The position numbers and the translations under genes were made by a program. From positions 1 to 35,942 of the forward strand of contig JAUNEG010000021.1 of NCBI GenBank assembly GCA_030525685.1: a stretch of 35,942 nt of DNA. Direction: 5' to 3'. The notes under the pieces were generated by a model. It was not told the origin of the DNA. It was given only the letters and a program-made list of their open reading frames with translations, and did no database searches. Positions 24,086 to 32,516 of the stretch are shown here, one piece after another (the stretch's first letter is position 1; each line of letters opens with the position of its first letter). Source of the stretch: Atopobiaceae bacterium (GTDB lineage: Bacteria; Actinomycetota; Coriobacteriia; Coriobacteriales; Atopobiaceae).

Positions 24086-25375
24086 ATGCCCAACGCTTAC
24101 CAGAACATGACCAACGCCGCCCTCGACGCCGCCATCGCGGAGCTCGAGGCCCAGGCCGCCGACCTGCGCGCCCTCGACCTCAAGCTCGACATGGCCCGCG
24201 GCAAGCCCAGCCCCGAGCAGACCGCGCTCTCCAAGCCCATGCTCGACCTGCTCACCGCCGACTCCGACCTCACCGACCAGGGCGTCGACGCCGACAACTA
24301 CGGCGCGCCCGACGGCCTGCCCTCCGCGCGCGCCCTCGCGGCGGAGCTCCTCGGCGTGGACGCGGCCAACGTCTCCGTCATGGGCTCCTCGAGCCTCAAC
24401 ATCATGTACGACTGCGTGGAGCACGGCTACGTCCACGGCATCGGCGGCGAGAAGCCCTGGTGCCAGCAGGGCGAGGTCAAGTTCCTCTGCCCGGCGCCCG
24501 GCTACGACCGCCACTTCACCGTGACGGAGAGCTTCGGCATCAAGAACGTGCCCGTCCCCATGCGCGAGGACGGCCCGGACATGGACGTCGTCCGCGAGTA
24601 CGTCGAGAAGGACGCCACGGTCAAGGGCATCTGGTGCGTGCCCAAATACGCCAACCCCACTGGCGTGACCTACTCCGACGAGGTCGTCCGCGCCTTCGCG
24701 GCCCTGAGTCCTGCCGCGCCCGACTTCCGCATCTTCTGGGACAACGCCTACGCCGTCCACACCTTCGAGGGCGAGGGCGACGAGCTCCTCAATATCTTCG
24801 ACGCCCTCGTCGAGCAGGGCGCCGAGAAGAACCTCGTCTACGAGTTCGCCTCCACGGCCAAGGTCACCTTCCCCAGCTCCGGCATGGCGTGGGTGACCGC
24901 GAGCCCGGCGGACATGGCGGAGCTGCGCCGCGCCTTCTCGGCCATGCGCGTCTCTCCGGAGAAGATCTCCCAGCTCGCGCACGTGCGCTTCCTGAAGGAC
25001 GCCGCGGGCGTCGCCGAGCACATGAAGAGGCACGCCGCGCTCGTGGCCCCGCGCTTCGCCCTCGTGGAGGAGAAGCTCTCCGCCGGCCTCGGCGAGCTGG
25101 GCTGCGCCACCTGGACGCACCCCAAGGGCGGCTACTTCGTCTCCTTTGAGGGCCCGCGCGGCTCGGCCAAGGCCGTCGTGAGCCTCGCCAAGGAGCTCGG
25201 CGTCACGCTGACCCCGGCCGGCGCCCCCTGGCCCTACGGCGAGGACCCCGAGGATACCAACATCCGCATCGCCCCCACCTACCCGAGCCTCGAGGAGCTC
25301 GGCCAGGCGCTCGACGTCTTCGTCGTGGCGGTCAAGCTCGTCTCCGCGCGCCTCGCCATGGCCGAGCGCGCCTAG
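24086..25375 (+). CDS. PLP-dependent aminotransferase of the aspartate aminotransferase Ic / PF12897 group
   Basis: The 429-residue fold-type I enzyme has LDLKLDMARGKPSPEQTALS and NYGAPDGLPSARALAAELLG near the N-terminus. GSSSLNIMYD is the phosphate-binding region, WCVPKYANPTGVTYSDEVV carries the pyridine-ring region, and DNAYAVHTFEG follows. EFASTAKVTFPSSGMAW contains the Schiff-base Lys. The wording FASTAK (rather than SFSK-x-) and KYANPTG are those of the PF12897 aspartate aminotransferase subgroup found in many Actinobacteria. It probably interconverts aspartate and oxaloacetate with glutamate/2-oxoglutarate. AGAGGAGGA lies 5 bp before the ATG at 24086. A TATACT -10-like box occurs at 24052-24057. 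Confidence 0.85.
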   Translation: MPNAYQNMTNAALDAAIAELEAQAADLRALDLKLDMARGKPSPEQTALSKPMLDLLTADSDLTDQGVDADNYGAPDGLPSARALAAELLGVDAANVSVMGSSSLNIMYDCVEHGYVHGIGGEKPWCQQGEVKFLCPAPGYDRHFTVTESFGIKNVPVPMREDGPDMDVVREYVEKDATVKGIWCVPKYANPTGVTYSDEVVRAFAALSPAAPDFRIFWDNAYAVHTFEGEGDELLNIFDALVEQGAEKNLVYEFASTAKVTFPSSGMAWVTASPADMAELRRAFSAMRVSPEKISQLAHVRFLKDAAGVAEHMKRHAALVAPRFALVEEKLSAGLGELGCATWTHPKGGYFVSFEGPRGSAKAVVSLAKELGVTLTPAGAPWPYGEDPEDTNIRIAPTYPSLEELGQALDVFVVAVKLVSARLAMAERA

Positions 25376-25421
25376 CCGGGCAGCCGCCCAGCCTCTGGCG
25401 AAGTTCTGTTATTCTCGCCGC

Positions 25422-25464
25422 GTCGGGCGCCCGACCCCGCGCGGGCGGGCGCCTGTGGCATACT
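25422..25464 (+). promoter_or_regulatory. Palindrome and extended -10 box before the TPR gene
   Basis: GTCGGGCGCCCGAC (25422-25435) is a perfect 14-bp palindrome; part of it (GCGTCGGGCGCC) recurs at about 25482-25493. TGGCATACT (25456-25464) resembles an extended -10 promoter about 50 bp before the TPR gene. The palindrome could be an operator or the end of the aminotransferase transcript; no T tract follows. Confidence 0.35.
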
Positions 25465-25513
25465 CTTAGATTTCGTGGGCGCGTCGGGCGCCGGCAGTTG
25501 TCAGGGAGAACTC

Positions 25514-26278
25514 ATGCGGATGTCAAAGCGTCGTTCGACACAGCAGAAGGCGAGACCGCAGGCCTCGGAGGCGACGCCCGTCGCGAAGAGGCGGGAGCGT
25601 CGCCCCGGCGAGCTCTCCACCTTCCAGAAGGCCGTCGTCACCGTCTTCATCGTAATCTTCGCCCTCTCCACGCTCGCCGGCGCGCTGGCGTCGGTCTTCC
25701 AGAGCACCCAGGGCCAGAACGTCGAGTACGACGTCGACTACGTCGACTCCCAGTACGAGGACTACGTGGCCGACCTCGAGTCCCAGCTCGAGGGCGACCC
25801 CGAGAACGCCGAGACCCTGCTCGCCACCGCCCGTGCGTGCTCCACGTGGGGCACCACGGTCATGATGCTCGCGGCGGACGACGCGGAGACCGCCCACGGC
25901 ACCGAGCTCGTCGAGCGCGCCGTCGGCTACTACGACCGCTACCTCGCGCTCGACAACGCCTCCGACGCTCGCGCCGAGCGCGCCATGTGCGCGTACTACC
26001 TCGGCGACGCCGAGACGGCGACCGCGGACCTCGAGGCGCTCACGACCGACGACCCCGAGTACGCGACCGGCTGGTACGACCTCGGCCTGCTCTACGAGGG
26101 CCAGGGCCAGACCGACGAGGCCCTCGCCGCCTACCAGAAGGCCGTCGAGCTCGACCCGGACGACGAGCAGGGCGTGGGCTCCAGCGCCCAGTCCCGCATC
26201 GACGAGCTCACGGGGGCGGCGGACGACGAGGGCGCCGACGACGCCACAAACGACGATTCCTCGGAGACGGGCGAGTAG
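25514..26278 (+). CDS. Membrane-anchored TPR-repeat protein
   Basis: The 254-residue protein has a basic cytoplasmic N-terminus (residues 1-40, many Arg/Lys), one transmembrane helix (AVVTVFIVIFALSTLAGALA) and an extracytoplasmic part. That part contains tetratricopeptide helices: LESQLEGDPENAETLLATAR, ERAVGYYDRYLALDNASDAR, ATADLEALTTDDPEYATGWY and EALAAYQKAVELDPDDEQGV. The tail is acidic. AGGGAGAA precedes ATG 25514; ATG 25520 is also possible. Such anchored TPR proteins are scaffolds in envelope assembly or secretion; the STAS and Tat genes downstream suggest, but do not prove, an envelope role. Confidence 0.8.
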   Translation: MRMSKRRSTQQKARPQASEATPVAKRRERRPGELSTFQKAVVTVFIVIFALSTLAGALASVFQSTQGQNVEYDVDYVDSQYEDYVADLESQLEGDPENAETLLATARACSTWGTTVMMLAADDAETAHGTELVERAVGYYDRYLALDNASDARAERAMCAYYLGDAETATADLEALTTDDPEYATGWYDLGLLYEGQGQTDEALAAYQKAVELDPDDEQGVGSSAQSRIDELTGAADDEGADDATNDDSSETGE

Positions 26279-26302
26279 CCCGCCTGCGAGAAGGGAGAGA
26301 CC

Positions 26303-26620
26303 ATGAGCCTTGAGATCACGACGACCGCGGCCGGCGAGGACCGCCTCGTCCGCGTCGCGGGGGAGGTCGACGTCTCGTGTGCCGACGAGCTGCGCTCCGC
26401 CATCGACGCCCAGATCGCCGAGGGCGTGGCGGGCGAGCTCGTCGTCGACATCGCCGACGTCCCCTACATCGACTCCACGGGCATCGGTGTGCTCGTGGGC
26501 GCCGCGCACCGCGTCTCCGAGGCGGGCGCGACGTTCGTCGTCGCGCGCCCGCAGCGCAACGTCGCCCGGGTGCTCGCCCTTCTCGGCGTCCAGTCCGACC
26601 TCAACATCCGCGAGGCCTAG
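26303..26620 (+). CDS. STAS-domain anti-sigma factor antagonist
   Basis: This 105-residue protein is a single STAS domain (PF01740) of the SpoIIAA/RsbV type: VAGEVDVSCADELRSAIDAQ and VVDIADVPYIDSTGIGVLVG. The Ser in DSTG is the residue that the partner anti-sigma kinase phosphorylates. The unphosphorylated form binds the kinase and frees the sigma factor. No anti-sigma kinase or sigma gene is in the window, so its partner lies elsewhere. GAGAAGGGAGAGA precedes the ATG. It is 24 bp after the TPR gene and probably in the same operon as the downstream Tat genes. Confidence 0.88.
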   Translation: MSLEITTTAAGEDRLVRVAGEVDVSCADELRSAIDAQIAEGVAGELVVDIADVPYIDSTGIGVLVGAAHRVSEAGATFVVARPQRNVARVLALLGVQSDLNIREA

Positions 26621-26653
26621 GCGGCCCGCTGACGCGACCACAGAATCGGGAGG

Positions 26654-27304
26654 ATGCCTTCGGTGTTTGGCATTGGAGAGGGAGAGCTCGTCCTCATCGT
26701 GCTCTTCGCATTTCTGGTCTTTGGCCCGGACAAGCTGCCGGGCATGGGGCGCACCCTCGGTCGCGCCCTGCGGCAGTTCAAGAGCGCCCAGGAGGGCTTC
26801 ACTGAGGTCGTCCAGACCAACATCGTGGACCCGGCCGCCGAGGCCCTGAGCGACAGCCCCAAGAAACCGACCCGCAACCGTGCGGCCGAGCTCGACGAGG
26901 ACGCCGACCTCGACGCCCCCGAGGGCGAGGACGCCCCGCGCCCCAAGCGCGCCGAGACCTTCGCCGAGCGCAAGAAGCGTCTCGCCGAGGAGAAGGCCGC
27001 CCGCGAGGCCGACGAGGCCGCAGCCGCCGCCGAGTCGGACGCCGACGCCCCCGACACCGCTGTCGCCGAGGCCGCCCCGGCGGAGCCGGCGGCCGACGGC
27101 GCCGACGAGTCCCAGCCCAAGAAGCCCTCCTTGGCCGACCTGTATGCGATGACGCCTTCCTCGAAGCCCCGCACCGGCGGGGACGCTGGGGACAGCCCCA
27201 GCGCGACTCACGAAGTGAGCGAGGAGCGCAGCGACGAGCGTGGAGCGGCTGGGGCTGTCCCCAGCGTCACCGCCGGCGCCACCGACGAGACGAAGGAGGC
27301 CTAA
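26654..27304 (+). CDS. tatA: Sec-independent translocase TatA/TatB with an in-frame REP-like insertion
   Basis: The N-terminus VFGIGEGELVLIVLFAFLVF, GPDKLPGMGRTLGRALRQFK and the amphipathic helix after it are classic TatA/B (PF02416). The long Glu/Ala/Lys-rich tail to residue 216 is unusually long for TatA and closer to TatB. ATG 26654 sits immediately after GGGAGG, so GTG 26663, 9 bp away from it, may be the real start. Near the C-terminus an 87-bp palindromic element (27182-27268) adds a peptide including SATHEVSEERSDERGAAGAV without breaking the frame. TatC follows after 3 bp. The pair would export the twin-arginine lipoproteins at 6221 and 13073. Confidence 0.88.
   Translation: MPSVFGIGEGELVLIVLFAFLVFGPDKLPGMGRTLGRALRQFKSAQEGFTEVVQTNIVDPAAEALSDSPKKPTRNRAAELDEDADLDAPEGEDAPRPKRAETFAERKKRLAEEKAAREADEAAAAAESDADAPDTAVAEAAPAEPAADGADESQPKKPSLADLYAMTPSSKPRTGGDAGDSPSATHEVSEERSDERGAAGAVPSVTAGATDETKEA
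27182..27268. repeat. REP-like palindromic element inside the tatA/B coding sequence
   Basis: The outer arms (27182-27202 and 27248-27268) are perfect 21-bp inverted repeats. Each arm also folds on itself as GCTGGGG-ACAG-CCCCAGC (or complement). A small hairpin, CTCAC-GAA-GTGAG (27207-27219), and a GCGAGGAGCGCAGCGACGAG run lie between. The total of 87 bp is 29 codons, so the frame is kept. GGGGACAG-type palindromes are typical of dispersed REP elements in many genomes. Confidence 0.85.
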
Positions 27305-27307
27305 GCC

Positions 27308-28096
27308 ATGCCGATCGGTCCCGCACGCATGCCCATCATGGACCACCTCGGCGAGCTGCGCCGCCGCCTCACGATCGTCGTCGCGGCGGTCTTCCTGTGC
27401 GCGCTCGTCGTCTACTTCGCCACGCCCACGCTGATCGAGCTCATGATCGGCCAGATCGAGGAGGCCATGAACGGGGCAAAGCTCGTCGTCACCACGGTGC
27501 TCGGCGGCTTCACCATCCGCTTCAAGGTCGCCCTGTTCTTCTCGGTCATAATCTGCTGCCCGATCATCATCTGGGAGGTCATGGCCTTCTTCCTGCCGGC
27601 CCTCAAGCCCAAGGAGCGCCGCTGGGTCGTGCCCACGGTGGGCGCCATGGTCCTGCTCTTCTTCCTGGGCATGGTCTTCTGCTTCCTCGTGATCCAGCCC
27701 GCCGCCTTCGGCTGGCTGCTCGAGCAGTCCCGCGAGATCGGCACGCTCATGCCCGAGGCCAGCGACTACCTGGACATCTACATGCTCCTGGAGATCGGCT
27801 TCGGCATCGCCTTCCAGCTGCCGCTCGTGATCTTCTACCTGTCGATCCTGCACCTGGTGCCCTACAAGACGTTCCGCTCGCAGTGGCGCATCGTCTACGT
27901 GGCGTTCATGGTGCTCTCCGCCGTGGTCACGCCCGACGCCTCGCCCGTCACGATGGTCCTCATGTTCGCCGTGCTGGTCTTCCTCTACGAGGCGGCGCTC
28001 GCCGTGGCGCGCTTCATCATCGTCGCGCGTGACGGCAAGGAGGCGCTCAAGTGGTCCCGCGAGGACTACGAGAACCGCGACCTCGAGAAGCTCTAG
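27308..28096 (+). CDS. tatC: Sec-independent protein translocase TatC
   Basis: The 262-residue protein has six transmembrane helices and the TatC signatures MDHLGELRRRLTIVVAAVFL at the N-terminus, ALKPKERRW after helix 2, and FGIAFQLPLVIFYL. The N-terminal HL-ELR motif binds the twin-arginine signal. Its cytoplasmic tail is short. It forms the receptor complex with the TatA/B product encoded just upstream. The ATG is at 27308. The topoisomerase gene follows after 12 bp. Confidence 0.95.
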   Translation: MPIGPARMPIMDHLGELRRRLTIVVAAVFLCALVVYFATPTLIELMIGQIEEAMNGAKLVVTTVLGGFTIRFKVALFFSVIICCPIIIWEVMAFFLPALKPKERRWVVPTVGAMVLLFFLGMVFCFLVIQPAAFGWLLEQSREIGTLMPEASDYLDIYMLLEIGFGIAFQLPLVIFYLSILHLVPYKTFRSQWRIVYVAFMVLSAVVTPDASPVTMVLMFAVLVFLYEAALAVARFIIVARDGKEALKWSREDYENRDLEKL

Positions 28097-28108
28097 GGCG
28101 GTGACGCA

Positions 28109-30616
28109 GTGAGGCTCATCGTCACCGAGAAGAACGACGCCGCGCAGCAGATCGCGCGCCTGCTCTCCACCTCCGGCAAGCCCAAGGCCGACAAGGTCTA
28201 CAACACGCCGGTCTACCGCTTCACCTGGGACGGGGAGGACTGCGTCACCATCGGCCTGCGCGGCCACATCCTCAAGGTGGACTTCCCGGTCCAGCTCACG
28301 TTCGACGACAGGAACGGCTGGCAGGGCCTCACCGCCGACGGCGAGCTGCTCCCGGCAGACGTCCCCGACGGCCTGGCGCGCCCGCCCTACCAGTCCCGCC
28401 GCAAGCCGTTTCTGGCCGACGGCGTGGACCTCAAGGGCTGGAAGATCGCGAGCCTCCCGTACCTCGTGTGGGCGCCCATCGAGAAGCTCCCTGCCGAGAA
28501 GGAGATCATCCGCGCCCTCAAGAACCTCGCCAAGAAGGCCGACTCGGTGATCATCGGCACGGACTTCGACCGCGAGGGCGAGCTCATCGGCTCCGACGCG
28601 CTGCGCCAGATCCGTGAGGTCGCGCCCGACGTGCCCGTCGCCCGCGCCCGCTACTCCGCGTTCACCCGCGCCGAGATCGACCACGCCTTCGCGAACCTCG
28701 TCGAGCTCGACCAGGACCTCGCCGACGCCGGCGAGTCCCGCCAGTACATCGACCTCATCTGGGGCGCCGTCCTCACGCGCTACCTCACCACCGCGCGCTG
28801 GAGCGGCCTGGGCACCGTGCGCTCGGCCGGCCGCGTGCAGACGCCGACGCTGGCCCTCGTCGTGGAGCGCGAGCGCGAGCGCCTCGCCTTCGTGCCCGAG
28901 GACTACTGGGTGATCCAGGGGCAGGCCGAGAAGGACGGCGACGCCGCCGGCCCCTTCAAGATCACGCACGCCACCGCCCGCTTCTGGGACCGGGCCGCGA
29001 CCGAGACCGCCTTCGGCCACGTGAGCGGCGCCACCGAGGGCACCGTCACCGCCGTGGAGCGCAAGAGCCGCACCCAGCGCCCGCCCGCGCCGTTCAACAC
29101 CACGAGCCTGCAGGCCGCCGCGGCCGCCGAGGGCATCAGCCCCGCCCGCACGATGCGCCTGGCCGAGAGCCTCTACATGGACGGCCTCATCTCGTACCCG
29201 CGCGTCGACAACACGGTCTACCCCAAGTCGCTCGACCTGCGCGAGTGCGTCCGCATGCTCTCCACGGTGCCCACCTACGGATCCGTGTGCCACGAGCTGC
29301 TGAAGCAGGACAAGCTCACCGCCACCCGCGGCAAGCAGGAGACCACCGACCACCCGCCGATCTACCCCACGGCCCCGGCGTCCCCGGACAGCCTCCAGCC
29401 GGCGGAGTGGAAGCTCTACAACCTCATCGCCCGCCGCTTCCTGGCCACGCTCATGGGACCGGCCACGATCGAGGGCACCAAGGTGACCCTCGACGTCGCG
29501 GGCGAGCCGTTCACGGTCTCGGGCAGCGTGCTCGTCTCGCCGGGCTTCCGCGCGGCCTACCCCTACGGCCTCAAGAAGGACGACCAGCTCCCCGCGCTCG
29601 CCGAGGGCGACGTGGTCTCCGTCGGCGACATGGAGCTTCTCGCCAAGCAGACCGAGCCGCCCGCGCGCTACAGCCAGGGCAAGCTCATCCAGGAGATGGA
29701 GAAGCGCGGGCTGGGCACCAAGTCCACGCGAGCGAGCATCATCGACACGCTCTACGAGCGCAAGTACTTCAAGAACGACCCGGTGGAGCCGAGCCAGCTC
29801 GGCATGGCCGTCATCGACGCGCTCGCCACCTATGCGCCGCGCATCACGAGCCCCGACATGACGGCGGAGCTCGAGGACGACATGACGCGCGTGGCCGAGG
29901 GCACGAGCGCGCAAGAGCAGGTCGTGGGCCACTCCCGCGCGCTGCTCGCCGGCCTCATGGACGTGCTCGTGGAGCACACCGACGACCTCTCCGACGCCAT
30001 CGCCGACGCCGTCACGGCCGACGCCAAGGTGGGCACCTGCCCCAAGTGCGGCAAGGACCTCGTGGTGAAGAGCTCCGCCAAGACGCGCGGCAGCTTCGTT
30101 GGCTGCATGGGCTGGCCCGACTGCGACGTCACCTACCCGCTGCCCCAGGGCAAGATCTCCGCGCTCGAGGGCGAGGCCGCCGTCTGCCCGGAGTGCGGCG
30201 CGCCGCGCGTGAAGGTGCAGCCGTTCCGCAGCCGCGCGTACGAGACCTGCGTGAACCCCGCGTGCCCCACCAACCGCGAGCCCGACGTGGACGTGGGCGC
30301 GTGCCCGGCGTGCGCCGAGGCCGGCCGCTCCGGGCGCCTGGTGGCTCACAAGTCCGAGAAGAGCGGCAAGCGCTTCATCCGCTGCACCAACTACGACGAC
30401 TGCGGCACGAGCTACCCGCTGCCCGCGCGCGGGGCGCTCGAGGCCACGGGCGAGACCTGCCCTGACTGTGGCGCGCCGCTCGTGGTGGTCACCACCGCCC
30501 GCGGCCCGTGGAAGCTCTGCCCCAACATGGACTGCCCCGGCCGCGAGAAGAAGGCCGCCGCGCCGCGCCGCGGAGGGCGCCGCACGGGCGGCTCGCGCGG
30601 CCGAAAGAAGTCCTAG
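28109..30616 (+). CDS. topA: DNA topoisomerase I, archaeal-like sequence type with C-terminal zinc ribbons
   Basis: The 835-residue type IA topoisomerase relaxes negative supercoils. The Toprim domain has RLIVTEKNDAAQQIA with Glu7 and TDFDREGELIG, giving D152-x-D154-x-E156. The catalytic Tyr is Y363 in GLISYPRVDN. In most bacteria these motifs read DPDREGEAI and GYITYMRTDS, so FDREGEL and PRVDN are closer to archaeal enzymes. The C-terminus (about residue 640 on) has four Cys clusters, CPKCGKDL, CPECGAPR, CPACAEAG and CPDCGAPL, each with a second Cys pair, as zinc ribbons. A basic tail follows. GTG 28109 is the start. It is the longest gene of the window. Confidence 0.93.
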   Translation: MRLIVTEKNDAAQQIARLLSTSGKPKADKVYNTPVYRFTWDGEDCVTIGLRGHILKVDFPVQLTFDDRNGWQGLTADGELLPADVPDGLARPPYQSRRKPFLADGVDLKGWKIASLPYLVWAPIEKLPAEKEIIRALKNLAKKADSVIIGTDFDREGELIGSDALRQIREVAPDVPVARARYSAFTRAEIDHAFANLVELDQDLADAGESRQYIDLIWGAVLTRYLTTARWSGLGTVRSAGRVQTPTLALVVERERERLAFVPEDYWVIQGQAEKDGDAAGPFKITHATARFWDRAATETAFGHVSGATEGTVTAVERKSRTQRPPAPFNTTSLQAAAAAEGISPARTMRLAESLYMDGLISYPRVDNTVYPKSLDLRECVRMLSTVPTYGSVCHELLKQDKLTATRGKQETTDHPPIYPTAPASPDSLQPAEWKLYNLIARRFLATLMGPATIEGTKVTLDVAGEPFTVSGSVLVSPGFRAAYPYGLKKDDQLPALAEGDVVSVGDMELLAKQTEPPARYSQGKLIQEMEKRGLGTKSTRASIIDTLYERKYFKNDPVEPSQLGMAVIDALATYAPRITSPDMTAELEDDMTRVAEGTSAQEQVVGHSRALLAGLMDVLVEHTDDLSDAIADAVTADAKVGTCPKCGKDLVVKSSAKTRGSFVGCMGWPDCDVTYPLPQGKISALEGEAAVCPECGAPRVKVQPFRSRAYETCVNPACPTNREPDVDVGACPACAEAGRSGRLVAHKSEKSGKRFIRCTNYDDCGTSYPLPARGALEATGETCPDCGAPLVVVTTARGPWKLCPNMDCPGREKKAAAPRRGGRRTGGSRGRKKS

Positions 30617-30655
30617 GGCCACGGAGACGCGGTTCGGGGGTGCGGGGAGGATGCC

Positions 30656-32503
30656 ATGCTGGACCTGAGGCGCGTGCTCGCGAGCAAGCCCAAGCCGCCG
30701 CCGGACGCCGAGCTCGCTGAGCTCTGGACGCCGTGGGGCGAGAGGGTCATGGCGGGCGAGGCGGACGGCGCGCCCGTCTCGCACCCGCGACCGCTCCTCG
30801 CACGCGAGCGCTGGGCATCGCTGAACGGGCCCTGGGAGTGCGCGTTCGTCCCCGAGTCCGACGCCGCGTCCGCCTGGCGCACGGCCGCGCCGCCCGAGGG
30901 CGGCTGGCAGCCCGTCCGCGTGCCCTTCTCGCCCGAGGCACCGCTCTCTGGGGTGGGCCGCCAGCTCAGGCCGGACGAGCTGCTGTGGTACCGCCGGGAG
31001 CTCGAGGCGCCGGCCCTCGTCGCCGGCGAGCGGGCGGTCCTGCACCTGGATGCCGTCGACTGGGCGTGCGCCGTCTACGTCAACGGCGTGCGCGTCGCCG
31101 AGCACACGGGCGCCTACCTGCCCTTCTCGACCGACGTCACGGACGCGCTGCGCCCGGGCGAGAAGAACGAGCTCGCCGTCTGCGCTCACGACCCGTCCGA
31201 CGCCGGCACGCAGCTCCGCGGCAAGCAGCGCCTCGCCCGGGGCGGCATCTGGTACACGGCCCAGAGCGGCATCTGGCGCGACGTCTGGTGGGAGGTCGTG
31301 CCCGCCGCGCACGTCGTCGACTTGCGCGCGGACGCGCGACCGGACGAGGGGCGCGTGGTCCTTCTCGCCCGCGCGGCGGGGGAGGGCGAGCTCGTGGCCC
31401 GTCTCCTGGACGACGGGTCCGAGGTGGCCCGCGCGGCCGCTTTCGTCCGGGGCGGGGGCGACGTGGAGCTCTCGCTCCCCGTGGCCGGCCCGCGTCTCTG
31501 GAGCCCGGGCGACCCGCACCTCTACGACCTGGAGGTCTCCCTCGGCGCCGACCGCGTGCGCAGCTACTGCGCCTTCCGGACGGTCGAGGTGCGCCCGGAC
31601 GCCGCCGGCGTGTCCCGTGTGCACCTCAACGGCGAGCCTCTCTTCCTGCGCGGCGTGCTCGACCAGGGCTACTGGCCGGACGGCCTCATGACGCCGCCCG
31701 CCGAGGGCGCGCTCGAGCACGACGTCCGCACGATGCGCGACCTGGGCTTCAACCTGCTGCGCAAGCACATCAAGGTGGAGCAGCCGCGCTTCTACGCGCT
31801 CTGCGACCGGCTCGGGATGCTCGTCTGGCAGGACATGCCCTCGGGCGGCGGCGCGTACGGCGCGTGGCACACGAGCTACAAGCCCACGCTCTTCCGCGCG
31901 AGCTGGACGCGGATGTCCGACCGCGGGGGGCGCGCGTGGCGCCGGCTCGCGGCCGACGACCCCGCGTACCGCGCGGAGTGGCGCGCGACCTGCGAGGGGA
32001 CGGTTCGCCTGCTCGCGGGGCACCCGTGTGTGATCGGCTGGACGCTCTTCAACGAGGGCTGGGGGCAGTTCGACGCCCGCGCCGCCACGGAGCTCGTGCG
32101 GGGGCTCGACCCCTCGCGACCGGTGAGCGCCGCGAGCGGCTGGTACGACCAGGGCTGCGGCGACCTCTTCAGCGTGCACAACTACTTCCGCCCGCTCGAG
32201 GTCTGGCGCGACCGCGCCCGGGCTCGACGCGCGTTCGCGATCTCCGAGTTCGGGGGCGTGAGCTGGGCGGTCCCGGGCCACGTGAGCCTGGCGACGTCGT
32301 ATGGCTACGAGGAGGCCGCCGGGGGCGCGGAGTTCGCCGCCGAGGTGCGGGCCCTGTTCGCCCGCGCGGACGCCCTCGAGGTCGAGGGCCTGGCCGGCTT
32401 CGTCTACACGCAGCTCAGCGACGTGGAGGAGGAGACCAACGGCCTGCTCACCTACGACCGCCGCGTGAGCAAGCTGGCGGCGGCCCTGCCCGGGCGGCCC
32501 TGA
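30656..32503 (+). CDS. Glycoside hydrolase family 2 enzyme
   Basis: The 615-residue cytoplasmic enzyme (no signal peptide) has the GH2 layout. The sugar-binding domain (about 45-215) contains SLNGPWECAF, LWYRRELEAP and GGIWYTAQSGIWRDVWWEVV. It is followed by an immunoglobulin-like domain (about 215-310) and a TIM barrel. Glu467 in LFNEGWGQ is the predicted acid/base and Glu531 in ISEFGG the predicted nucleophile. LHLDAVDWACAVYVNG and FNLLRKHIKVEQPRFYALCD are family landmarks. The size is that of beta-glucuronidase/beta-mannosidase relatives rather than of 1000-residue beta-galactosidases. The sugar specificity cannot be told. Confidence 0.88.
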   Translation: MLDLRRVLASKPKPPPDAELAELWTPWGERVMAGEADGAPVSHPRPLLARERWASLNGPWECAFVPESDAASAWRTAAPPEGGWQPVRVPFSPEAPLSGVGRQLRPDELLWYRRELEAPALVAGERAVLHLDAVDWACAVYVNGVRVAEHTGAYLPFSTDVTDALRPGEKNELAVCAHDPSDAGTQLRGKQRLARGGIWYTAQSGIWRDVWWEVVPAAHVVDLRADARPDEGRVVLLARAAGEGELVARLLDDGSEVARAAAFVRGGGDVELSLPVAGPRLWSPGDPHLYDLEVSLGADRVRSYCAFRTVEVRPDAAGVSRVHLNGEPLFLRGVLDQGYWPDGLMTPPAEGALEHDVRTMRDLGFNLLRKHIKVEQPRFYALCDRLGMLVWQDMPSGGGAYGAWHTSYKPTLFRASWTRMSDRGGRAWRRLAADDPAYRAEWRATCEGTVRLLAGHPCVIGWTLFNEGWGQFDARAATELVRGLDPSRPVSAASGWYDQGCGDLFSVHNYFRPLEVWRDRARARRAFAISEFGGVSWAVPGHVSLATSYGYEEAAGGAEFAAEVRALFARADALEVEGLAGFVYTQLSDVEEETNGLLTYDRRVSKLAAALPGRP

Positions 32504-32516
32504 CGGCGCCCTCCAG

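Noticed and set aside
23987..25120. Long upstream extension of the 85-residue minus-strand gene
   Set aside because: It is antisense to the aminotransferase and has shadow-type composition; a good ribosome site and ATG occur at 23986.
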